The translations under genes and the position numbers were made by a program. From Solobacterium sp. (GTDB lineage: Bacteria > Bacillota_I > Bacilli_A > Erysipelotrichales > Erysipelotrichaceae), in NCBI GenBank assembly GCA_017543025.1, contig JAFYGX010000182.1, positions 1 to 17,118 of the forward strand: DNA of 17,118 nucleotides, read 5' to 3'. Under the pieces are notes generated by a model, which was not told the origin of the DNA, searched no databases, and was given only the letters and a program-made list of their open reading frames with translations. Within the stretch, counting starts at the first letter, position 1; each line of letters starts with the position of its first letter. Of this stretch, positions 1 through 5,627 are shown piece after piece.

Positions 1-339
1 GGCAACCGCATCCATCTTGGCGAAGATGAACATGCGCACCACCACCATCATCACCATCATCATGGACATGACGCGGATGAAATCTTTGATTCCATCGGTA
101 TTGAAACCATCAACAAATATTCGGAAGAAGAGATCCGCACTGCGCTTTCCGGTCTTGGCGAAAATATTATCCGGGCCAAGGGAATCGTACCGGATCATGA
201 AGGAAAATGGCTGTTCTTCGATTATGTTCCGGGTGATATCGATATCCGCGAAGGCAAGCCTGCCTACACCGGTCTCATTACGGTAATCGGCGAGAAAGTT
301 GATATCAGCCAGATGAAAGATCTCTTCGGGGTGCACTGA
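1..339 (+). CDS. CobW/COG0523 GTPase (metallochaperone-like), C-terminal part only
   Basis: The reading frame is open from the first base of the window and stops at TGA 337-339, leaving 112 codons of a longer protein. The visible part starts with a His-rich linker: nine consecutive His codons (bases 37-63), flanked by HA before and GH after. A CobW C-terminal domain follows, with the characteristic WLFFDYVPGD, the IREGKPAYTGLITVIGEKVD strand pattern and a terminal LFGVH. In COG0523 proteins the His-rich linker binds metal (zinc, cobalt or nickel) and the N-terminal domain, missing here, hydrolyses GTP. The stop codon shares one base with the start of the next gene (TGATG), so the two are translationally coupled. 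Family assignment is good; the metal cannot be told from this fragment. Confidence 0.85.
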   Translation, partial: GNRIHLGEDEHAHHHHHHHHHGHDADEIFDSIGIETINKYSEEEIRTALSGLGENIIRAKGIVPDHEGKWLFFDYVPGDIDIREGKPAYTGLITVIGEKVDISQMKDLFGVH

Positions 340-1280
340 TGCCGTCTCCGGTTTATGTCTTTACCGGCTTCCTTGACAGCGGAAAAACCACCCTGATCAG
401 GGAAACCCTCGATGATAAGAATTTCATGGAGGGAATTGAGCGCACACTGATTATCTGCCTGGAAGAAGGCGAGATCGAATATGAACCGGACTGGTGCAAG
501 GCACACAACGTAACGGTAGAATATCTCGACACTATTGAAACCCTTACGCCGGAGCGCATTCATGAACTGGACACGATCTGTCATCCTTCTCAGATTTTCA
601 TCGAATACAACGGCAGTGAGCCGGTCAATACCAAAGTACTCTCGCAGTTTCCGGATTACTGGCCGATCGTGGAAGTACTGACGACAGTGGATGCCCGCAC
701 CTTTGAATCCTTTATCAACAACATGCGCGGCATCATGTTCGAACAGCTCCGCTACAGCAATGTCGTAATCGTCAACCGCTGCACGCCGGATACCAGCGCG
801 CAGATGGTCAGAGGAAATATCAAGGCGATCAACCGCCGGGCTCAGATCTTCTATGAAGGCGAGCACGGCCAGGAGGTGCAGCTGAAGAGCGGCACCCTGC
901 CGTTTGACATCAACTCTGCTGTGATCGACATCAAAGATGATGACTATGGTCTCTGGTATATGGACTGCATGGAAGACCCGGCAAAATATGACGGAAAGAA
1001 AATCATTCTCCGGGGAATCTATTCGGAAAAAATACCCGGTTATGATAAATCGTTTGTGTTCGGCCGCCAGGCAATGGTCTGCTGCAGTGCGGATACCTCG
1101 CTCTGCGGACTCACGGTCACCGGCGTGAAAATTGAGGAAATGCACATCGGTGACTGGGTTGAGGTGGAAGGAACCCTGAAGCTGGTCAACACCGGAAATG
1201 ACGGAAAAACCGTTGTTCTCTATGCCGAACGCTGTCAGCTGTACCACCCGCTGGAAGACCCTTATGTCTATTTCAGCTGA
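339..1280 (+). CDS. Divergent COG0523 GTPase fused to a TIGR03943/YcgQ-like C-terminal domain
   Basis: This is a 313-residue protein. Residues 10-18 form a Walker A loop (GFLDSGKTT), as in CobW-type GTPases. IEYNGSEPV (88-96) sits where the family has its E-x-SG-x-P switch motif, and NRC (146-148) replaces the usual NKxD guanine-specificity motif. The metal-binding CxCC signature of COG0523 is absent; the equivalent stretch is IICLEEGEIEYE (about 38-49). From about residue 200 a different domain begins, with WYMDCMEDPAKYDGKKIILRG, VCCSADTSLCGLTV (247-260) and GDWVEVEGTLKLV. From memory this resembles the C-terminal OB-like domain of TIGR03943/YcgQ membrane proteins that accompany such GTPases. 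The start overlaps the previous stop, so it is the second gene of an operon; a terminator follows. GTPase assignment is firm; the fusion is a moderate-confidence reading. Confidence 0.8.
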   Translation: MPSPVYVFTGFLDSGKTTLIRETLDDKNFMEGIERTLIICLEEGEIEYEPDWCKAHNVTVEYLDTIETLTPERIHELDTICHPSQIFIEYNGSEPVNTKVLSQFPDYWPIVEVLTTVDARTFESFINNMRGIMFEQLRYSNVVIVNRCTPDTSAQMVRGNIKAINRRAQIFYEGEHGQEVQLKSGTLPFDINSAVIDIKDDDYGLWYMDCMEDPAKYDGKKIILRGIYSEKIPGYDKSFVFGRQAMVCCSADTSLCGLTVTGVKIEEMHIGDWVEVEGTLKLVNTGNDGKTVVLYAERCQLYHPLEDPYVYFS

Positions 1281-1290
1281 AAAACACGGA

Positions 1291-1315
1291 GGAAGCCTCT
1301 GCGGGCTTCCTTTTT
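1291..1315 (+). terminator. Rho-independent terminator of the COG0523 GTPase operon
   Basis: A seven-base-pair stem, GGAAGCC (1291-1297) with GGCTTCC (1304-1310), is closed by a six-base loop and followed directly by five T. It lies 10 bases after the stop codon of the second GTPase. Confidence 0.9.
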
Positions 1316-1351
1316 CTGTACATGGATCCGTTCCTCTTTCCTGCGTTCTTC

Positions 1352-1360
1352 TGCTATCAT
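1352..1360 (+). promoter_or_regulatory. Possible extended -10 promoter of the pyruvate-kinase-like gene
   Basis: TGCTATCAT fits an extended -10 (TGn plus a five-of-six match to TATAAT). No good -35 is visible at the right distance, which extended -10 promoters tolerate. The expected start of transcription, six to seven bases on, falls on the ATG at 1367. Confidence 0.4.
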
Positions 1361-1366
1361 GAAGCC

Positions 1367-2335
1367 ATGATTGAACTGTTCGGAACGCTGGGGCCGGCCT
1401 GCAGCGATACAGATACATTAACGGAAATGTTTCAGGCCGGAATGAGCGGTATGCGGCTGAATCTTTCACATGCCTCCCTTTCGGAAAGCGAAGCGATGAT
1501 CCGCTGCTTTCAGACCGCTGCAGAAAGAGCATCAGTAAAACCGGAACTTCTGATTGATCTTCAGGGACCGGAGCTGCGCATCGGCACATTGCCGCAGCCG
1601 CTTGAATTACATGAAGCAGACCGGATTCCGCTTGCCGCACTGCACCTTCCGGAAGCTGTGACTGACGCACTCTGTGAACAGGATGGCATACTGATGGATG
1701 ATGGCAGACTGGAAGGAACCGTAACCGGCGGTGATCTGAAAATCCTTCGCGGCGGTACGCTGACCAGCCGCAAAAGCATCAAGATCATCGGCAGGGATGT
1801 ACCGATGCCCGCCCTTACGGAAACCGACCGGCAGAACCTTTCCGCAGCTCTGCACTTCGGCGTCAGCGCTGTAATGCAGCCATTCACCAGATCTGCCGAA
1901 GATGTAAGAGAAGTGCGCGATGCGCTGAATGCGTGCGGCGCTGAATCCGTCCGGATCTTCTCCAAGATCGAGAACCGGCAGGGCCTGTCGCATCTCGAAG
2001 AGATCATCCGCTGTTCCGACATGGTCGTAATTGCCCGCGGAGATCTCGGCAATGATCTGCCCCTGTACGAGCTGCCGGGTGTGCAGAAGGACATTGCGGC
2101 CTGCTGTCTGAAAGAGAAGGTTCCCTTTCTTGTCGTAACGCAGATGCTCACCAGTATGATTCATTCTCCGATACCGACCCGGGCAGAAGTTTCCGACATC
2201 TTCAACGCAGTCACTGACGGTGCATCTGCCATTATGGTTACCAATGAGACTGCAGTCGGCGAATACCCGGTAAATGTGATACGTGTCATGCATGATACGG
2301 TCGCTGCCGCAGAACACTGGCTGACGAACCATTGA
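1367..2335 (+). CDS. Short pyruvate-kinase-like protein lacking the C-terminal domain
   Basis: The protein has 322 residues from ATG 1367. An in-frame ATG at 1322 would add 15 residues (rich in Phe and Pro) that the family lacks, and it lies directly behind a terminator; the family N-terminus matches IELFGTLGPA right after 1367. The pyruvate kinase barrel is recognisable: RLNLSH (R30, N32, S34), DLQGPELRIG near 64-73, SKIE with the catalytic Lys at about 200, ARGDLG (223-228), TQMLTSMI and PTRAEVSD, and NETAVGEYPV where the family has GETA-G-YP. Pyruvate kinases are usually about 470 or more residues; here the B domain is shortened and the whole C-terminal regulatory domain is missing. DTKGPEIR reads DLQGPELR, so activity may be altered. 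It is probably a paralogue, not the housekeeping enzyme. No Shine-Dalgarno is visible before 1367. Confidence 0.8.
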   Translation: MIELFGTLGPACSDTDTLTEMFQAGMSGMRLNLSHASLSESEAMIRCFQTAAERASVKPELLIDLQGPELRIGTLPQPLELHEADRIPLAALHLPEAVTDALCEQDGILMDDGRLEGTVTGGDLKILRGGTLTSRKSIKIIGRDVPMPALTETDRQNLSAALHFGVSAVMQPFTRSAEDVREVRDALNACGAESVRIFSKIENRQGLSHLEEIIRCSDMVVIARGDLGNDLPLYELPGVQKDIAACCLKEKVPFLVVTQMLTSMIHSPIPTRAEVSDIFNAVTDGASAIMVTNETAVGEYPVNVIRVMHDTVAAAEHWLTNH

Positions 2336-2354
2336 GTCCGCAGATTATCCTGCC

Positions 2355-2390
2355 ACAGCCCGCTGCTGAAACGGGCTGTTTTCCGTTTTT
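2355..2390 (+). terminator. Rho-independent terminator after the pyruvate-kinase-like gene
   Basis: ACAGCCCG (2355-2362) pairs with CGGGCTGT (2372-2379) around a nine-base loop. T-rich sequence follows (TTTTCCGTTTTT), 20 bases past the stop codon. Confidence 0.85.
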
Positions 2391-2425
2391 CTCCGGATAC
2401 GATCAGCTCTTTTACGAAGCGGCTC

Positions 2426-2455
2426 TTGCGTTTGTGCAGCTTTCCCTGCGATACT
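2426..2455 (+). promoter_or_regulatory. Candidate sigma-A-type promoter for the lipoprotein gene
   Basis: TTGCGT (2426-2431) and GATACT (2450-2455) are separated by 18 bases, with TGC directly before the -10 as in an extended element. It lies between the upstream terminator and the lipoprotein ribosome binding site, about 80 bases before the start codon. Confidence 0.45.
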
Positions 2456-2536
2456 GAACTTGAAGAAGCTGAAGTGCGGCCCATGCCTTCTCTCTTTGCG
2501 GCATGCCGTTCTGACAGCAGAAAAAAGGAGGATGCC

Positions 2537-4174
2537 ATGAAACTGAAACGCCTTGCCGCAGCGGCACTGTCTGCAGCGCTTATGCTGAGCGGATGCGGAT
2601 CTTCTTTCACATCGAATACAACCACCTATCAGTTTGGCGGAAAGACGGTCACACTCAGCGGAACCCTGAAGGAAGTGATTGCGCCGAGAGGATTTTCCGT
2701 GAAATTCGACAGCGTCTTTTCTTCAAAATGGTCTGACAGCGATGGTCTGTACGTCTACACAGCATCTCAGGACAGCATTCCTTACGTTCTGGTGGACTAC
2801 ATTTCCTCATCTGACACAACCCCGGAAGCATTTCTGAATGACATCTGCATTCCTGCCGTCAAAGAGAACTACGGAGATGATCTGGTCAGTCTTGAAGGCG
2901 TTAAAACCTATGAGTTTGACGGCACCTCAATGCCGGGAATCTTCTATACCTTCCATGTCGGAAATGCGACCGTCCATGCGCTTCGCGTATGCGAGTCCGT
3001 CGGCAGCGGGTTCGCGGACTATGTCATGAAATATCAGGATTCCGGAAAAAGCATTACAATGGATACTTTTGAAGCAATCCGGAAGGAATTCCGTCTGACT
3101 GACGATACCGCTGTCCGCACTGCAGCTCCGGCTTCCGGTACTTCTTCCGCCCCGAGCACCCCATCTGATCTGAAGGGAATGAAGATCGGACAGACGTATG
3201 CAGGAAAGCTTGCGGAAACAATGCGCACTGCAACCTACAACGGCTTTGTCACGATCTCAATGCCTCAAAGCTGGAACGTCGCAATCGGCGGCGCGAATAC
3301 GGGAACCTGGATCCGGTGCTATGACCCGGCTGAACCATCCCTTCAGGTTTACTTCATGATTCACGCCAATGTCATTCTCAAGAATCCGGCCGCGAAGCAG
3401 TACTATATAACAGCCAATTCCCTCCCGGGCAATGTCATTCCGGTGTACTTCGCTTATGCGCCAGTCAACACTTCGGCAACCCTGGAAGAATTCTATACCG
3501 ATAACTACAACGAATATATCTCTATGCTTGCAGGCTATGAACCGGCATTCTCAGGCTTCTACTTCCCGCAGATCAGTTCCTTCAGCGTGATTGAACGCAT
3601 GCCGGCAAGAACGTTCCTGCCGGTAACACCGCTCGATAATCAGGTTCTTCATGCCGAATTCAGAGACGGACTGACCCAGACCGAATCAGAAGGTATGTTC
3701 TTCGGCTCTGTCTTTGACGAGGTGACAATGATGGATACCGGCATTGATACCGGGTTTTACGGTATCTACAGTCTGACCGGCATGAGTGCTCCGAAAGGAA
3801 TGCTGAAGGAATACCTGCCGCTGCTGCAGTACATCCTGAACAGCTTTGCCTTTACGGATGCCTTTATCAGCGGATGTGCAGCCGCGCAGGGAATTGACCG
3901 GAAAAATATGGAATTCATTAACTCCATGATGGCCGAAACCTCGTCAGTGATCGTAAACGGCTGGAATCAGCGGCAGACGACCTACGATATCCTCTCGCAG
4001 GAATACTCTGATTCCATCATGGGCTATGATCGCTACCTTGATACAGATACCAATGAAGTCTACCGTGTGGAACTCGGTCTGATGGACCATTATGACGGAA
4101 AGCGCTATGTAAAGCTGGAACAGGGATCTGACCGCTATACCGACCCGATTGCCGGCTACATTACAAAAGGCTGA
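2537..4174 (+). CDS. Large surface lipoprotein of unknown function
   Basis: The protein has 545 residues. ATG 2537 is chosen over the more upstream in-frame ATG at 2426 because AAGGAGG stands just before it and a signal peptide starts there: a KLKR charged end, an Ala/Leu core, and a lipobox LSGC with the lipidated Cys at residue 20. The mature protein should be anchored on the outer face of the membrane. Two modules are visible, joined by an Ala/Pro/Ser/Thr linker at about 194-211. The first (about 35-190) alternates strands and helices like small PsbP/DcrB-type folds, which is only an impression. The second (about 212-545) ends with a Tyr- and Asp-rich region (residues about 485-540). I do not recognise a named family, and no substrate can be proposed. 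It sits alone between two terminators. Confidence 0.8.
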   Translation: MKLKRLAAAALSAALMLSGCGSSFTSNTTTYQFGGKTVTLSGTLKEVIAPRGFSVKFDSVFSSKWSDSDGLYVYTASQDSIPYVLVDYISSSDTTPEAFLNDICIPAVKENYGDDLVSLEGVKTYEFDGTSMPGIFYTFHVGNATVHALRVCESVGSGFADYVMKYQDSGKSITMDTFEAIRKEFRLTDDTAVRTAAPASGTSSAPSTPSDLKGMKIGQTYAGKLAETMRTATYNGFVTISMPQSWNVAIGGANTGTWIRCYDPAEPSLQVYFMIHANVILKNPAAKQYYITANSLPGNVIPVYFAYAPVNTSATLEEFYTDNYNEYISMLAGYEPAFSGFYFPQISSFSVIERMPARTFLPVTPLDNQVLHAEFRDGLTQTESEGMFFGSVFDEVTMMDTGIDTGFYGIYSLTGMSAPKGMLKEYLPLLQYILNSFAFTDAFISGCAAAQGIDRKNMEFINSMMAETSSVIVNGWNQRQTTYDILSQEYSDSIMGYDRYLDTDTNEVYRVELGLMDHYDGKRYVKLEQGSDRYTDPIAGYITKG

Positions 4175-4188
4175 ACCGCATTTTCAGA

Positions 4189-4219
4189 AACGTTCCGGAC
4201 AGAATCCGGAGCGTTTTTT
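4189..4219 (+). terminator. Rho-independent terminator of the lipoprotein gene
   Basis: An eleven-base-pair stem (4189-4199 with 4205-4215, one G-T pair) has a five-base loop and runs into six T (4214-4219). It begins 15 bases after the stop codon. Confidence 0.92.
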
Positions 4220-4365
4220 CATGATTCAGATCATGCAGAAAACAGTCTTTTGCCCCAGGCAGTCAATGACATGCGTTCACTCTCTTCTATAGGCACATCG
4301 CGCAGCGGAAACCAGATATCACTGGATAACCTCAGGTCAGATGTTTTCAGACCGGTTCGAATACC

Positions 4366-4392
4366 AAAAAGATCTGACGGCCCCATCAGATC
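4366..4392 (-). terminator. Probable terminator of the GNAT acetyltransferase gene
   Basis: On the minus strand GATCTGA and TCAGATC form a perfect seven-base-pair stem (4392-4386 with 4377-4371) around an eight-base loop, followed by five T (4370-4366). It lies about 80 bases downstream of the acetyltransferase stop codon. Nothing convincing is coded in 4393-4473, nor in 4220-4365. Confidence 0.7.
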
Positions 4393-4473
4393 CTGTTAAC
4401 CCTTCTTTATGAAAACACTCTGTCAGGCTCTCTGTGTTCGGTAGATCCGCAGCGATTGCCGGAGCCTCGGATG

Positions 4474-4947
4474 TCATCCATTCAGCTGGCGGGGTGTATG
4501 AATCATCCGCCGGTAAAGCTTGCAGGGATTGCCTGCTTCATCGATCGCCAGTCCGATCTCCTCAAACCCGAACTGCTCCAGATACCGGATCAGAACGGTT
4601 GCCGCAAAAATATCAGAAAACCCGGCTTCTCCGGCCCGTTCACACGCCCGCTCAATCAGAAGCGGACTGAGCTTTTGTCTGCGGTATTTTTCAAAGATGT
4701 AGGTACCGGAAAGCCAGGGACTGTAGCCGGGATTATCCGTAAGGTATTCCTGATTCAGAATCTCATAATATCCGACCACGTCCGTCCCGTCGATCAGTGC
4801 TTCGATTTCGATCAGTCTGTCATCCATCGCACCGTCTGCGATTTCCTTCAGGTGCGGCAGAAACAGCCTGCCATCATCCGCATGTTCTGTTTCTTCCATC
4901 AGCCGGTTCACTAAATCCGGCATCTGTGTTCTGTTTCTGAATTCCAT
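4474..4947 (-). CDS. GNAT-family N-acetyltransferase
   Basis: The protein has 157 residues from ATG 4947, chosen because AGAGGAAG stands seven bases upstream. The ORF stays open to an in-frame ATG at 5025, but those 26 extra residues are Cys/Arg-rich, have no ribosome binding site and lack similarity to the fold. The order of elements is that of GNAT enzymes: an acidic N-terminal region, a central strand with VVGYYEILNQEYL, then an acetyl-CoA-binding region YRRQKLSPLLIERACERA (a divergent R-x-x-G-x-G/A loop), and the C-terminal strands with RYLEQFGFEEIGLAIDEAG. Such enzymes move an acetyl group from acetyl-CoA to an amine; the substrate is unknown. It is monocistronic, with a perfect TATAAT about 230 bases upstream and its own terminator downstream. 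Confidence 0.75.
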   Translation of the reverse strand: MEFRNRTQMPDLVNRLMEETEHADDGRLFLPHLKEIADGAMDDRLIEIEALIDGTDVVGYYEILNQEYLTDNPGYSPWLSGTYIFEKYRRQKLSPLLIERACERAGEAGFSDIFAATVLIRYLEQFGFEEIGLAIDEAGNPCKLYRRMIHTPRQLNG

Positions 4948-5179
4948 GTGTGCTTCCTCTTCTGCTGGTCTGAAACAGCGATCTGCTCTGCAGGTAACGA
5001 GAAACAGATCGAAGCTGACGCGCATTGCAGGGTTATTCTGCAGAAACTATACGGAGTCAGCAGAACACCGGAACAGTAAACCAGCCATTCCCTCCTGCTG
5101 CCCGCCTGAAACGACAACCATAACTGCTTTTACCGGACGAGCTGCGGTTTGATTCCTGATTTCACCCCATGCACTGTAT

Positions 5180-5185
5180 ATTATA
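5180..5185 (-). promoter_or_regulatory. TATAAT -10 box, candidate promoter of the GNAT gene
   Basis: On the minus strand a perfect TATAAT reads from 5185 to 5180. The -35 is poor. If used, it gives a leader of roughly 225 bases before the acetyltransferase start at 4947, in which I see no convincing coding sequence (a 13-codon ORF behind GGAGG is all there is) and no riboswitch I recognise. The gene-free stretch 4948-5262 holds only this and the terminator at 5212-5235. Confidence 0.4.
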
Positions 5186-5211
5186 GGATCTCTCCCTGAC
5201 ACAGGCGAACG

Positions 5212-5235
5212 AAAAGAAGAGACCGCAGTCTCTTC
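5212..5235 (-). terminator. Terminator of the small double-glycine/zinc-ribbon peptide gene
   Basis: A perfect eight-base-pair stem, GAAGAGAC (5235-5228 read on minus) with GTCTCTTC (5223-5216), is closed by a four-base loop. TTTT follows on the minus strand (5215-5212). It starts 28 bases past the stop of the peptide gene. Confidence 0.85.
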
Positions 5236-5262
5236 CTGATTGCTGTCCCTGAATCCTGACGA

Positions 5263-5433
5263 TTACGGACGTCTTACTGCACAGGTATGCTTCGAGCCCG
5301 CCTTATACATCATGCCGCACTTCGGACATTTGATCATCATTTTTTCCAATTTCTCTTTGTCCCCGCCAGCGATCTGCTCAACCTGAGAATCATTCAGTTT
5401 TGCGGACTCATCCATTGTATTCATTTCATTCAT
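5263..5433 (-). CDS. 56-residue peptide with double-glycine leader motif and zinc-ribbon core
   Basis: This short minus-strand gene has a strong GGAGG nine bases before its ATG at 5433, an independent terminator, and free flanks. Residues 13-24 read LNDSQVEQIAGG, matching the double-glycine leader pattern of peptides exported by C39-peptidase ABC transporters: Leu at -12, a hydrophobic residue at -7, Ile at -4 and GG at -2/-1. The 32-residue part after GG is rich in Lys and Met and holds CPKC (36-39) and HTC (49-51), a CxxC...HxC arrangement expected to bind one zinc. It may be an exported or secreted zinc-binding peptide, or a small cytoplasmic zinc ribbon whose GG is coincidental. No C39-type transporter or modification enzyme lies in the window. 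Existence of the gene is well supported; its role is not. Confidence 0.75.
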   Translation of the reverse strand: MNEMNTMDESAKLNDSQVEQIAGGDKEKLEKMMIKCPKCGMMYKAGSKHTCAVRRP

Positions 5434-5553
5434 CAGAAATTACCTCCGCTTCTAATATATACGTACATCATTCACACAATCCACCTGTCCGTTTCTGCTG
5501 AATACTAAAATACTAAAATCAAGAGAAAACCAGGAGAACTGCAGGATTTGCGT

Positions 5554-5617
5554 AAAAAAGGAGCCTGACAGGCAGGCATTACCGGAATCACCGGCACCTT
5601 TCCTGATTCAGCTCCTT
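5554..5617 (-). terminator. Terminator downstream of glgA
   Basis: On the minus strand AAGGAGC (5617-5611) pairs with GCTCCTT (5564-5558). The stem continues inwards through TGA/TCA and CAGG/CCTG with small bulges, and holds an inner CCGG-type hairpin. The outer stem runs into six T (5559-5554). It begins 11 bases after the glgA stop codon. Confidence 0.85.
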
Positions 5618-5627
5618 ATCTGATCGG

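Noticed and set aside
37..69. The CAC/CAT run at the left edge taken as a simple-sequence DNA repeat.
   Set aside because: Codons vary irregularly between CAC and CAT and the run lies in frame in a CobW protein, where a His-rich linker is expected.
264..1670. A long minus-strand ORF of 468 codons opposite the COG0523 GTPase and the pyruvate-kinase-like gene.
   Set aside because: It crosses two real genes and a terminator, has no ribosome binding site and no recognisable domain; it is a shadow of codon bias on the other strand.
4231..4386. A 51-codon minus-strand ORF starting at ATG 4386 and ending at 4231, with a natural-looking composition.
   Set aside because: Its start codon lies in the loop of the terminator at 4366-4392, it has no proper ribosome binding site, and it resembles nothing known. 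It could be a decayed tail of an older gene, but the evidence is too thin.
4948..5025. N-terminal extension of the acetyltransferase to ATG 5025.
   Set aside because: No ribosome binding site, Cys/Arg-rich residues unlike the fold, whereas AGAGGAAG precedes ATG 4947.
5502..5519. Two tandem ATACTAAA units and the idea of a CRISPR-like or satellite repeat.
   Set aside because: Only two short copies with no spacers and no further units; the window has no CRISPR array.
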